A stretch of 38,314 bases of DNA from Gluconacetobacter sacchari. Its GTDB lineage: Bacteria > Pseudomonadota > Alphaproteobacteria > Acetobacterales > Acetobacteraceae. The position numbers and the translations under genes are program-made. The stretch covers positions 1 to 38,314 of the forward strand of contig NZ_JABEQJ010000039.1 in NCBI RefSeq assembly GCF_014174255.1. Reading direction: 5' to 3'. Numbering within the stretch: position 1 is the stretch's first letter; every line of letters starts with the position of its first letter. Shown here one piece after another: positions 1-8,345 of the stretch. The notes below the pieces were generated by a model. The model did no database searches, was not told where the DNA came from, and worked only from the letters and a program-made list of their open reading frames with translations.

Positions 1-69
1 TTCAATCAGTCGTTCCCAGATCGCCCATGTTTCGTCCGTGAAAGTGCCTGTTCCGTTTCCTTCTTTCAT
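1..69 (-). CDS. Transposase N-terminus, IS5-like (partial at window edge)
   Basis: Only the first 23 codons are inside the window, read leftward from the ATG at 69. They encode MKEGNGTGTFTDETWAIWER and then LIE. A short 'FTDETWAIWERLIE' start resembles the beginning of IS5-family (DDE) transposases common in alphaproteobacteria, but 23 residues are too few for a firm family call. The frame runs out of the window with no stop. If correct, an insertion sequence flanks the peptide operon on its left and its terminal repeat should lie between 70 and about 130; I could not define the repeat. Confidence 0.45.
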   Translation of the reverse strand, partial: MKEGNGTGTFTDETWAIWERLIE

Positions 70-72
70 CCC

Positions 73-78
73 TACAAT
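73..78 (+). promoter_or_regulatory. Possible -10 box for the peptide operon
   Basis: TACAAT matches the sigma-70 -10 consensus at five of six positions and lies about 90 bases before the peptide gene. No good -35 is visible at the right distance; a second weak pair (TTCAAG at 90-95 and TAAATA at 113-118, 17-base spacer) is an alternative. This is a guess from sequence only. The promoter could also lie further left, in the IS-like DNA. Confidence 0.22.
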
Positions 79-170
79 ATGGGAAGAATTTCAAGCGCTA
101 ACAGGGCCTAGCTAAATAGCCTCCGGGAGACTTGGTTCGGTTCAAATCAAACCACAAGAGAGGAAGGCAC

Positions 171-380
171 ATGATTATCTCGACCAAAACCATCTCCGAA
201 ATGGTAAAGAGCAACTACGGAATGAAATCTGTAGAAATCGAACGATCCAACGCTCGTGTGGTGGTTTCTGTCTCCGCCCGCGATCTGGACACGGCGCGAA
301 TGAATACAGCGCCCATTCCGGCTTCCAAGTTCGGCCTTGAAGTTCTGTGCGGCGCGAGCTGCGCAGTGGGCGCGATGTAA
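171..380 (+). CDS. Small peptide, candidate precursor or scaffold (69 aa)
   Basis: A 69-residue peptide starting at the ATG at 171, behind a good Shine-Dalgarno (AGAGGA, 158-164). A longer frame from a TTG at 132 exists but lacks such a site. The first ~40 residues are polar and helix-prone (MIISTKTISEMVKSNYGMKS onward), followed by an IP-AS segment and a short hydrophobic, Cys/Gly/Ala-rich tail, LEVLCGASCAVGAM. That layout of a leader plus a small-residue tail is typical of ribosomally made precursor peptides. It is the first gene of an operon rich in amide-forming enzymes and is separated from them by a strong stem-loop, an arrangement that often lets precursors be over-expressed. No known RiPP leader family (Nif11, lasso, lanthipeptide) is recognised. 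Role as substrate or scaffold is inferred from position and composition; it could also be an unrelated small protein. Confidence 0.6.
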   Translation: MIISTKTISEMVKSNYGMKSVEIERSNARVVVSVSARDLDTARMNTAPIPASKFGLEVLCGASCAVGAM

Positions 381-398
381 ATTGCGACCAGAAATACC

Positions 399-422
399 GA
401 AGCGGACCGTAAGGTCCGCTTC
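399..422 (+). promoter_or_regulatory. Stem-loop between peptide gene and enzymes
   Basis: Perfect 10-bp inverted repeat GAAGCGGACC/GGTCCGCTTC around a GTAA loop, beginning 18 bases after the peptide stop codon and ending 29 bases before the peptidase gene. There is no T-run after it on the plus strand, so it is not a canonical intrinsic terminator. Likely roles are protecting the 3' end of a short peptide mRNA or partial termination that lowers enzyme expression relative to the peptide. Confidence 0.75.
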
Positions 423-451
423 ACAAAACGACTGGATGCAAAGTAGACGAA

Positions 452-1921
452 ATGAAGATCGAATCTCGGATGATCGAAATCGTTAACGGAATCAGCAATT
501 CAGATCGAACGCAGGCCAGTAACGCCACTAGGATGACCTGTCAGAATTTGATGGATTACGTTAAGTCATTTCTTCCTTCTGCCTCCTGTCATATTCATGA
601 CTTTGCCGCTTCCCCCGAGGCTCGTCCGCTAGGGTTCGCTGCTCCGGCCTCTTGGGAGCTGATCACAGGCACCGTGTCTTTTTCTAGACCCGATGCAACA
701 CCGGTCCGTTTGGACCACGCCGCCCATCCGATGTTGGTTGCAACCAATTCCTGTGCATCCACTGGAGTTTTGCCGGTATGCGCTCCGACCGACACCTCGC
801 CGGCCGGAAAATTAGTTCTCCTGAGCGGCCCCAAGGAGCAGTTCCCGGCTCAGCTTGCCGCCGCCGCCCGAGGAAACGCTGCCGGCGTGGCGTCCGCCGC
901 CTTCTCAAAGCGAATCTGCCAAAAGGAAGCGCGCGGTCGTATCGAACTGTCGTCGTACTCCGACTTGTTCGCGCTCAGCCTCACTCCGTCGGAGCACCAC
1001 TATCTGGCCGCAGCCCTTGAGGCCGGACCGGTTGCCGCCGAAGTGGCCATAGCGATCGACCAATTAGGCTGCGTGCCAGTATTGGAAATTCGCACCGATC
1101 CCGCAGCCTGCAAAGAAATTCTACTGTGCGCTCATATCTGCCACTTGCGTCCTGGCGCCAACGACAATGCATCCGGTGTGGCGCTGCTGTGTGAGCTATT
1201 GCGCACCGCCGCTGAATCACTGCCGGCGGTTCGGCTAGTTTTCGCACCCGAATTCACCGGAATGTCCGCTTATTTGGCCGCCACCGCCGTCAAACCCGTC
1301 TTTGTTGTCAATGTGGACATGGTGGGTGGCGATCCGGCCATCACCGGCGCGCAGTTGGAGCTCGAATGTTCACCGCCCTATCTGCACCACCCGCTGCAAG
1401 ATCGCCTCGCCGAGCTATTCAGCTCCTCACCAGAACTCGGCTGCCGGGTGACCGCGTTCAAGGGTTATTCCGACCACGCCTTGTTCGCGTCGAAAGCAGT
1501 CGCTGTGCCTGCGGTCCTCATCGGACAAACCGGTGATGTCTACAACCATACCGATTTGGATCGGGTGGAGAATCTGTGCCCAGATCAGATGGCAAGCCTC
1601 TGCAAGCTACTCACCCGTTTCTTGGTCGAGGCCGCACCTTATTACGACGTCCCCGGCTTCCCAGTCACTTCGGCACAGTCGAAGGACGCTTGGCCCTTCA
1701 ATATTTACGCTTTGTTCGATGCCTGCGACGAAGCTATGGCCCAAGACATCCGTACCCGCCTTACCGACAACAAAGAAACATACGCGCGGTTGCAACGAGC
1801 CTATCTTGCCGCGCAGTGGCATCAAGAGTCCCTTGGCGATTCCTGGGCCGAAAATGTGATTGCCAACTTTCGACAAGCGGGCCGACACAGCCACGGAAGA
1901 CATCATGCTGGACAACGTTGA
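452..1921 (+). CDS. PA/M28-type zinc aminopeptidase (DUF4910-like)
   Basis: 489-aa protein. Residues about 65-200 look like a protease-associated (PA) insert, and about 205-385 form an M28-like zinc peptidase fold. Likely metal ligands and catalytic residues: H228 and H231 in AHICHLRPGANDNASG with D238, E267 in FAPEFTG, D289 in VDMVGG, and H366 or D368 in YNHTD. The HxxPGANDNASG segment is typical of the DUF4910 branch of M28 enzymes, many of which lie in biosynthetic loci. No signal peptide is visible, so it probably acts in the cytoplasm. It follows the small peptide gene directly, so the simplest inference is that it trims or releases that peptide or a peptide conjugate. Its last 17 bases overlap the next gene from 1905, implying translational coupling. 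The ATG at 452 has only a weak ribosome site; an in-frame ATG at 470 is an alternative. Confidence 0.75.
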   Translation: MKIESRMIEIVNGISNSDRTQASNATRMTCQNLMDYVKSFLPSASCHIHDFAASPEARPLGFAAPASWELITGTVSFSRPDATPVRLDHAAHPMLVATNSCASTGVLPVCAPTDTSPAGKLVLLSGPKEQFPAQLAAAARGNAAGVASAAFSKRICQKEARGRIELSSYSDLFALSLTPSEHHYLAAALEAGPVAAEVAIAIDQLGCVPVLEIRTDPAACKEILLCAHICHLRPGANDNASGVALLCELLRTAAESLPAVRLVFAPEFTGMSAYLAATAVKPVFVVNVDMVGGDPAITGAQLELECSPPYLHHPLQDRLAELFSSSPELGCRVTAFKGYSDHALFASKAVAVPAVLIGQTGDVYNHTDLDRVENLCPDQMASLCKLLTRFLVEAAPYYDVPGFPVTSAQSKDAWPFNIYALFDACDEAMAQDIRTRLTDNKETYARLQRAYLAAQWHQESLGDSWAENVIANFRQAGRHSHGRHHAGQR

Positions 1922-2906
1922 TGGCGCATTTCATGATCCGGTATTCCTGACAGCCATGTTTGGCGGAAGGTGGCGTCGATACCGGTCCGCATCGCCGCAT
2001 GGCTCCTTCCACCACACGCCGGTGCTGCAACCCATAGGTAGCACGGGATACTACTGTGCCGAGGCCTGGCGAGGGTATGCTGAACCGGCGGTTCCAACCG
2101 ACCGGGCGCGAGTCCGAGAAGCATTCATCTCCTACTCCTCGTGGTGTAGTCAGCAATCCCTGGTGTGTGAGTTGCTCAGACTTGATCCGCTTGGGAAACT
2201 ACGCGCGCTCGCGGACGACATCCCCAATGGCCGGATCGTCGACGGCCAGCCGGTCGCGGTGCTCGACACGCCCAGCGACATGGACCACTATCGAGCGCAA
2301 TTACCTGCGGCATGTCGGCGGAGCCTGCGGTCCGCCGAGAGGCGTCTGGAAGCCCGGATCATTGCGCCAAGCGAGCTCAGCAGCCTGACAGCCGCCGCCA
2401 CTCTGCACGCGGAAACCTTGCGGCGGGTGCGAGCGGCGGACAAATGGTTCGTCCAGGCCACCGACCTGCAATCACTCAGCACGTTGCCAGGGTTTATGAA
2501 TATCGGCGTCTTCAACCGTTCGACCGGCAAGATAGCGAGCTTCGCCGGATGCCTGATTGAAAGCGGTCGGTTGCACATTCTGTTGGTTGGCAATGACCTA
2601 CTGACGGACAGCAAAGGGGCATCGGACTTGCTCTATGAGGCAATCGTTGCATGCGCCGTGGAAAGCGGCACTACGGCACGCCCTATACACAGAATCTATT
2701 TCGGCGGCGGGCGAAGCCTAGGCGGGGGCGATTCATTGATGCGGTTCAAGTTGAAATTCAGCCTCGGCAGAGCGGTACCTTGCACCTATCTGGCACTGGT
2801 CCACGATCCCGCCGCCGCCGCTAGGCTGTCGGTCTCGTTCGAACGGGGGCCCTCGTCCGAACCGCTGTCGGAAGTTCAGCGGACCTGCTTTCCATTTTTG
2901 AGTTAG
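1905..2906 (+). CDS. FemAB/GNAT-fold acyl- or aminoacyl-transferase
   Basis: 333-aa protein from the ATG at 1905 (GGAAG seven bases upstream); a longer frame from a TTG at 1860 overlaps the peptidase more and is less likely. The C-terminal half has the GNAT layout, ending in GGGRSLGGGDSLMRFKLKF at about residues 267-285. This Gly-rich loop followed by 'FK..FS' is characteristic of the Acetyltransf_6/FemAB-like branch, which includes enzymes that move amino acids from aminoacyl-tRNA onto peptides as well as ordinary acyl-CoA enzymes. Which donor is used here cannot be read from the sequence. In this operon it could extend or cap the small peptide or a small-molecule intermediate. Eleven bases separate it from the next gene. 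Confidence 0.7.
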   Translation: MLDNVDGAFHDPVFLTAMFGGRWRRYRSASPHGSFHHTPVLQPIGSTGYYCAEAWRGYAEPAVPTDRARVREAFISYSSWCSQQSLVCELLRLDPLGKLRALADDIPNGRIVDGQPVAVLDTPSDMDHYRAQLPAACRRSLRSAERRLEARIIAPSELSSLTAAATLHAETLRRVRAADKWFVQATDLQSLSTLPGFMNIGVFNRSTGKIASFAGCLIESGRLHILLVGNDLLTDSKGASDLLYEAIVACAVESGTTARPIHRIYFGGGRSLGGGDSLMRFKLKFSLGRAVPCTYLALVHDPAAAARLSVSFERGPSSEPLSEVQRTCFPFLS

Positions 2907-2916
2907 GAGTCTCTCC

Positions 2917-4119
2917 ATGAAAGTCACTTCGCTTAACCGGCTTCCGAGCGTCACTCTGGTCACCACCCATGGTCGGATGACTATCGAACCATTGAACCAA
3001 CGTGAAACCTTGTTTGAACTCATCGCCAGGGTGGGGATTCCTTGGAGCGCAATTTCCGCGTTTTCGTCCCGACCGGATGGCGAACTGGTTTTGTTGCCCA
3101 GCCTAGACGCACCCTTTTCCAGCATGCGAGACAGCTCGGAAATCCTATTGCATTTCAACAGAAACGTGAACCCGGACCTGTTCAACATCCAGAAATACGA
3201 TATCGCCAAAGCCGAAGACGGTCCCGAGGTGAGCAGTTACCTGTACCAGCAGATCGATAATGACGCCGGCACGGTCCAGCATATTCTCAAAGGCCTATCG
3301 CAGACCGAGTGTCAGGAGTTGGTCCGCCAGCATGTTCATAATTTCATCACGGAGAACTTCTCCGCCGGAACATCGTTCGTTATCGGAATCTCCGGCGGCG
3401 GCGATAGCAACGCTATGCTGATGGCCATGACCTCCTTCGACGCATTCGACATCTCCATACAGCCAGTCATCCTCAAAGGCGTCGCCGATTGGGACGCCGG
3501 AGTTCCCCGCGCCCAAGAGCTGTGCCGGAATTACGGTCTCGACTTACGCGTGCTGGAAGAGACCGAGGTGCGAGATATTTGCGGCATACGCCACGACCGG
3601 GACTTGATCCACACCTATGAAGCGAGTTTTCCCGGAGACGATTTCGAGTTCCTGGGCACCTTCTTGATACGCCGGGCACTGAGCCACATGGCGGCTAAAA
3701 CAGGATCCATCGTGTGTACAGGGCTTAATTTTGAAGACATTCTTGCGGAGTGCCTCTATCGCGTCTGTTCGGGCAAGCCACCCTTGTCCTTTCCCGTGCG
3801 ACAGCTTAGGTCGACCCGGTTCGCATACCCGCTGTGGATGACGCCGAAGAAAATCATCGACGGATGTTTCCCTAAACTCTCATTAGACAATTACGAGATG
3901 CGCTACCCGTGCTTCTCCGCTGGCCGGAACCTCTATTACATGATGGCTTATACGCTTCAGTCCAAATTCCCAGGTAGCGCCGAGAGACTGGTAAAGGGCA
4001 TGCGTGAATTGGTCGACAAACGGGGCAACGATATCCAGGAAAGTGATATCTTTGGCGCCATTCTGAACGAGGGCGTATCGTTGGAAGTATCTGAGCGCTT
4101 CAACCGTCTCATGGGCTAA
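2917..4119 (+). CDS. PP-loop ATPase with N-terminal beta-grasp-like domain
   Basis: 400-aa protein with a good TAGGAG site nine bases before the ATG. Residues 159-165 are SGGGDSN, a variant of the SGGxDS PP-loop of N-type ATP pyrophosphatases (asparagine synthetase, GMP synthetase, TilS, thiolation enzymes), which adenylate a carboxyl or carbonyl and let a nucleophile attack. Residues about 10-85 form a separate region (SVTLVTTHGRMTIEP..., ILLHFNRNVN) that by eye resembles a ubiquitin-like/MoaD-type beta-grasp fold; this is a weak inference. No glutamine amidotransferase domain is fused, so the nucleophile may be free ammonia, an amine or a sulfur donor. Residues 160 to 330 hold the nucleotide fold and conserved C-terminal helices. 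It stands between the transferase and the ATP-grasp ligase and probably performs an activation step on the same pathway. Product unknown. Confidence 0.7.
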   Translation: MKVTSLNRLPSVTLVTTHGRMTIEPLNQRETLFELIARVGIPWSAISAFSSRPDGELVLLPSLDAPFSSMRDSSEILLHFNRNVNPDLFNIQKYDIAKAEDGPEVSSYLYQQIDNDAGTVQHILKGLSQTECQELVRQHVHNFITENFSAGTSFVIGISGGGDSNAMLMAMTSFDAFDISIQPVILKGVADWDAGVPRAQELCRNYGLDLRVLEETEVRDICGIRHDRDLIHTYEASFPGDDFEFLGTFLIRRALSHMAAKTGSIVCTGLNFEDILAECLYRVCSGKPPLSFPVRQLRSTRFAYPLWMTPKKIIDGCFPKLSLDNYEMRYPCFSAGRNLYYMMAYTLQSKFPGSAERLVKGMRELVDKRGNDIQESDIFGAILNEGVSLEVSERFNRLMG

Positions 4120-4124
4120 ATCGC

Positions 4125-5351
4125 ATGAAACGCAACACATGTCTGATCGTCGATCCAGCCTCGACGGGGGTGCATCTCGCCCCTGCTCTGCGCAGGCTCG
4201 GCGTCCGCGTAGCGGCAGGGTTTTCCAACACAGGAGCGCCCCTTGATCCAGACATCTACGAGCAGTCGGTGGAAGTCGGCGACGGCAGCATATGGCCGGA
4301 GGCATTGGACCCCGCTCGCGTACTGCGAGTGATCGCCGGGTCCGATCCGGGTGTCTTACCGGCCGACCGGCTGACGGAACTCGCCGGGATTCCCGGTCTG
4401 AACGATCCGGCCTTATCGAGTGCAAGGCGGGACAAATGGGCAATGGGTGAAGCGCTGCGCAATGCCGGCACCCCTAGTGCCCGTCAGGCTTTGCTGACGA
4501 ACAGGCAAGAGGTCGAAACGTGGATCACCAAGAATCCTGGGGCGTCGGTCGCGGTGAAGCCACGCAGAGGTATGGCCTCCGACCAGGTCATCCTTTGCCA
4601 TTCCGACACGGAAACACGCACTGCCGCCGACGCGCTGTTGGGCACGATCGACTTTTTCGGCAACGACAACACTACTGTGCTAGTACAAGAGTTTCTACAG
4701 GGCGCGGAATTCATGGTCGATACGGTTTCGCGGGACGGTACCCATTACGTCACAGGGGTCTGGCAAGCTTGGCGTCAGCGCAGCGGGAAGGTACTGCCGC
4801 TGCAAGCTGACGCCGCCGATCCGGCATCTTCTGAAGCGCAGCGTGTCGTGGCCTATTGCAGTGATGTGCTGGACGCGTTGGGAGTTGCCAATGGGCCGGC
4901 GCACACGGAAATTATGCTGGTTTCCGGGCGGGGCCCGGTTTTAGTAGAATTGAATGCCCGATTCCATGGTTCATTGGACCTAGGCTATGCGCGCCGGGTC
5001 TTCGGCATTGATCAGGTCACGGAAACGGCGCGGTCAATTGCAGACACGGACTGGCGCGGCCCGAACCAGATGCTGGAGCTGAAGAGCTTTGGCCGAAAGA
5101 TCTATTTGCATTCGCCCATATCCGGAATCGCCGCGCGCGCTCCTGATTATTCGGCGTTAGAACGGCTGGGTAGCTTCCACTCTATCCGCAGTCGGATAGT
5201 TCCTGGGAAAGAGTTTTTGGCGACCGAAAGCCTGTCAACCTGCCCGGCAACGTTGTTCTTAGTAGCCGAAAGCGAGGCCGAGATCACCGCTGATACGCAA
5301 AAGGTGCGGGAACTCGAGGCCGCTATCTACCGCCACATTGTTTCTGACTAA
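4125..5351 (+). CDS. ATP-grasp carboxylate-amine ligase
   Basis: 408-aa ATP-grasp protein starting five bases after the PP-loop gene. The N-terminus (CLIVDPASTGVHLAPALR) matches the substrate-binding start of BacD/DdaF-type L-amino acid ligases. The ATP-binding lysine region is VAVKPRRGMASDQV, the central clamp is VQEFLQGAEFMVDTVSRDG, and the metal-binding end is ELNARFHGSLD at about residues 275-285. These enzymes form an acyl-phosphate and then an amide or peptide bond. A related ATP-grasp enzyme joins a nonribosomal cap to a ribosomal peptide in pheganomycin biosynthesis, so joining a small acid to the operon's peptide is one possibility; making a dipeptide-like small molecule is another. 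Substrate specificity is not predictable here. Confidence 0.8.
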   Translation: MKRNTCLIVDPASTGVHLAPALRRLGVRVAAGFSNTGAPLDPDIYEQSVEVGDGSIWPEALDPARVLRVIAGSDPGVLPADRLTELAGIPGLNDPALSSARRDKWAMGEALRNAGTPSARQALLTNRQEVETWITKNPGASVAVKPRRGMASDQVILCHSDTETRTAADALLGTIDFFGNDNTTVLVQEFLQGAEFMVDTVSRDGTHYVTGVWQAWRQRSGKVLPLQADAADPASSEAQRVVAYCSDVLDALGVANGPAHTEIMLVSGRGPVLVELNARFHGSLDLGYARRVFGIDQVTETARSIADTDWRGPNQMLELKSFGRKIYLHSPISGIAARAPDYSALERLGSFHSIRSRIVPGKEFLATESLSTCPATLFLVAESEAEITADTQKVRELEAAIYRHIVSD

Positions 5352-5355
5352 AGGC

Positions 5356-7281
5356 ATGGTGGGGATAGCAATCGTCGGAGCCGGGGCATTGGGAACATAT
5401 GCCATGGAGCGACTCGCGGCACTCGCGTTGCACGGGATGCTAGACGCCTCGGCCGTGGATGTCCGGATTTTTGAACGAACAGGCCGCTTCGGCGACGGCG
5501 AGGTGTATGATGTGGGCCAACCAAAGACTAATCTGCTCAACACTTCTGCCGGGGAGCTCGCGCTCGGCGCCGACAACACGGTGGAACAGGCCAAGTCGCG
5601 ACTGCTTCCAGGATGGAATAATAGCTTTCTTGACTGGTGCCATAGGCGTTTTCGAGAAACAGGCGACACTATATATGATGTCGAGGCGGGCGACGCTCCG
5701 CCCCGCGCGGTGTATGGCGAAGCGTTGAAGGGGGTGTTGGGGTCCCACGTTGATTTGCTTCGTAAGATTGGAGCGACCGTGTCTCTGATCCCGGCAGAGG
5801 TCACCGCGATCGAACCTGCCGGACACCGCAGCTTTAACATCTCAGCCGAGCTTGACGGCCGGACCTGCTTGTTCCGTGCCGATGAGATCTTGCTAGTGAC
5901 CGGTCACGCCCGAAGGCCGGACGCACCTGCCGGAGGCGGAAAAAGTTACGCCGCCAACCCGTACCCGATCAACCTGTCGTGCTCCTGCTCTGTTGTGCCG
6001 CCCGGGTCGCATGTTGGCATCCGTGGCATGGGTTTGTCGGCAATAGATCTCATCCTCGCCCTTACCGAAGGGCGGGGCGGCGGGTTTGAACCGGACGAAA
6101 CATCTTCTCGACGAGGCGCGCTGAGGTACCTTCCTTGCGGACGCGAGCCCGCCAAGATCGTCGCCACCAGTCGAGGAGGCTTGTTTACGCGCGCGCGCAG
6201 TTGGCTCGGCGCTGGCAATACGCGCCTGCGCACCCGCGCCTGGTTCTTTACTCCCGAAGCGGTCGACCGGTTGCGCCGGACTGCGGACGGAACCGCAGCA
6301 GGGGGAAAGATCGATGCCAATCGAGGCTTGATGCCACTTATCGTGCTCGAGATGGCCGCCTTATTCCATGCCGTTGCCGCCGGAGATATTTCGAAATGCC
6401 CTTTTTCGGTTGGTGGTGGTGTCAGCCGTCTGTATGAGGATTTGCTGAACGGGCGGTCCGTTGAAATCGACGCGCTCGTTGACCAAGCGAATGCCGAAGC
6501 CGGGAGCCACGCCTCGTTCCGTCCGGAGTTCTTTTTTGACCCGCTGGCTTATTTTGGCGGGACCGCTGCGGATCAGACAGCCGTATTAATTAGACTCATC
6601 GAAGTCGACAATGCTCAGGCACTGCTTGGCGCCAACCGATCTCCGCACAAAGCGGCGGCAGAGGGCGTTTGGCGCGATCTTCGCAGCGTTTTCTCCTATG
6701 CGGTCGACCAAGGCGGCTTGACTCCGACTAGCCATCGGGACTTTGTCGAAAAATTGTATCGATATCATAATCACCTGTCAAACGGTGCCTCTCTGGCAGT
6801 CATGGAAAAAGTACTGGCACTGTTGCGAGCCGGCGTGTTGGACGTGTCGGTCAGCCGGGATCCTACATGGTCGCACGATGCCAAGAGCGGCCAATGGGTG
6901 GCGGTGGGCGCTGGGGACGCCATGCGGCGGGTGGACCACTTGATCGAGGCGAGCATCCCCACAATCGGACAGGCACATTGCGCTTCCCAGTTGCACCGGC
7001 AAATGTTTCAGAGTGGCATTTTACAACGGTTTAAAAATACGCTCGGCTTGGAGACATATGTTCCTGGCGGTGTGGCAACGGACGGCAGCTTCCATCCGTT
7101 GGGCGCTGCAAGCCCGTGGCGGGAAGCCATGACGGTCCTGGGAGCGCAACTCGACGGGGCTGTGTTCTTTCAGCCCAGCGCCGCCAAAGTGAATTGTAAC
7201 GACGGCAATCTGAATAAAGTTGCTGCATGGACCAATGGCGTTGCCGCGCGCGCTGGCCGAAAAACGGAAGCAGTGTCATGA
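5356..7281 (+). CDS. FAD/NAD(P)-binding oxidoreductase (NAD_binding_9 type)
   Basis: 641 aa from the ATG at 5356, five bases after the ATP-grasp stop, with AAAGG just upstream; a TTG at 5338 gives a longer, overlapping and less likely form. The N-terminus MVGIAIVGAGALGTYAMERL carries the GxGxxG dinucleotide fold at residues 8-13. A second Gly-rich nucleotide motif, GIRGMGLSAID, lies at about 221-231, as in two-dinucleotide flavoproteins. The long start, with 'NLLNTSAGELALG' after the first fold, resembles the FAD-NAD(P)-binding family (pfam13454), whose members occur in siderophore and other secondary-metabolite loci. A hydroxylation or oxidation step is the natural inference. The C-terminal ~250 residues have no domain I recognise. 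Its stop overlaps the next start (ATGA), indicating coupled translation. Confidence 0.75.
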   Translation: MVGIAIVGAGALGTYAMERLAALALHGMLDASAVDVRIFERTGRFGDGEVYDVGQPKTNLLNTSAGELALGADNTVEQAKSRLLPGWNNSFLDWCHRRFRETGDTIYDVEAGDAPPRAVYGEALKGVLGSHVDLLRKIGATVSLIPAEVTAIEPAGHRSFNISAELDGRTCLFRADEILLVTGHARRPDAPAGGGKSYAANPYPINLSCSCSVVPPGSHVGIRGMGLSAIDLILALTEGRGGGFEPDETSSRRGALRYLPCGREPAKIVATSRGGLFTRARSWLGAGNTRLRTRAWFFTPEAVDRLRRTADGTAAGGKIDANRGLMPLIVLEMAALFHAVAAGDISKCPFSVGGGVSRLYEDLLNGRSVEIDALVDQANAEAGSHASFRPEFFFDPLAYFGGTAADQTAVLIRLIEVDNAQALLGANRSPHKAAAEGVWRDLRSVFSYAVDQGGLTPTSHRDFVEKLYRYHNHLSNGASLAVMEKVLALLRAGVLDVSVSRDPTWSHDAKSGQWVAVGAGDAMRRVDHLIEASIPTIGQAHCASQLHRQMFQSGILQRFKNTLGLETYVPGGVATDGSFHPLGAASPWREAMTVLGAQLDGAVFFQPSAAKVNCNDGNLNKVAAWTNGVAARAGRKTEAVS

Positions 7282-8345
7282 TACCGGATTTGCTTCCCGA
7301 CCTGACCCGTATCCGTGGCTGGGTGCGCGACTTGATCGCCGCGCAAGACTGCGCGAGAAAGAAATCAATTGTTTTGCTGGCGGTGGATGGGATTCGGTAT
7401 GCGGATGTCGAACGGCATTGGCGTGCGGCGGACCGATTGCAGCGGATTGCGTCCGTCTTCCCGACAACCTCGTCCTCCTGTTGGCTAAGTGCGATGACCG
7501 GTGACGGCGTGGAGCGGCATGGCTGCGTGGGCGTGGTTTTCCGGCCGCACACGACGAGCGAGATGATCAACGTCTTTACTCATCCAGAAGGTTTCGCGCG
7601 GGAAGGAGAACAAACCCTGTTCCACGATGCGGCGCAACATGGACTTACGCCAGTGGCTCTGTCGAGCGACCTTGGCGCAATTGATTGCGGCTGGCGAGAT
7701 CGGTTGCTCAACGGGGCGTACATCACTCCCTCTCCTCTGCATTTCCATGCACCATGCGGCGCGGACACTCCGATGGACGTTGATGGATTCATTGATCGGC
7801 TAAACTCCGACCTGGAGCGCATCGTGGCGCGGTCGGAACGAGTGTTCGGATGGATTTTCCTGGATATCGACCGCTACATTCATCGTCACGGCTATGACCG
7901 CGCCGTGGGCCGCTACTTGTTGGGCCTGAACCGACTAGCGTGCGAATGGGCAAAAAAAGGTCTAATCATCGCGGCGCATTCTGACCATGGGTTGGTCGAG
8001 ACCATCCATTCGCCTACCCTGGAACACTACCTAGACCAGATCATCAAGCGCTATGGATTGGAAATGGGCGGTGCCGGACGCACTCGGTGGCTGTATGTGC
8101 CGCAATCGGTGAATACACTGGCGATTATGAACGAACTTGCAGCAAACATGCCCGAACACGTAGAGGTAGCCAAGCGGTCCGATTACTTCGCGCCGTCTGA
8201 GCAGATCGCCGCCAGAGTGGGAGAAGTGCTCCTGATCGCCCGCTCCAAGCGCTTTCTTGCAGAACCCGGCGTCCTGTTCGATCACGGTTCGCTAACGAAG
8301 GATGAATGGGATATCCCCTTTGCTGTTTGGGGAGTGGGCAGATGA
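7278..8345 (+). CDS. Alkaline-phosphatase-superfamily phosphodiesterase/phosphatase
   Basis: 355 aa from the ATG at 7278, overlapping the previous stop by four bases (ATGA); the in-frame ATG at 7227 would overlap by 55 bases and lacks the GGAAG site. Superfamily signs: first metal aspartate D37 in LLAVDGIRYADV, candidate nucleophile T64 in FPTTSSSCWLS, a middle metal site FLDIDRYIHRHG at about 194-205, and HSDHG at about 234-238. This is the metal-ligand order of type I phosphodiesterases, phosphonoacetate hydrolases and phosphopentomutase relatives. No signal peptide, so probably cytoplasmic. In the operon it may hydrolyse a phosphorylated or nucleotidylated intermediate. It is translationally coupled to the PLP enzyme that follows. 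Confidence 0.7.
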   Translation: MIPDLLPDLTRIRGWVRDLIAAQDCARKKSIVLLAVDGIRYADVERHWRAADRLQRIASVFPTTSSSCWLSAMTGDGVERHGCVGVVFRPHTTSEMINVFTHPEGFAREGEQTLFHDAAQHGLTPVALSSDLGAIDCGWRDRLLNGAYITPSPLHFHAPCGADTPMDVDGFIDRLNSDLERIVARSERVFGWIFLDIDRYIHRHGYDRAVGRYLLGLNRLACEWAKKGLIIAAHSDHGLVETIHSPTLEHYLDQIIKRYGLEMGGAGRTRWLYVPQSVNTLAIMNELAANMPEHVEVAKRSDYFAPSEQIAARVGEVLLIARSKRFLAEPGVLFDHGSLTKDEWDIPFAVWGVGR

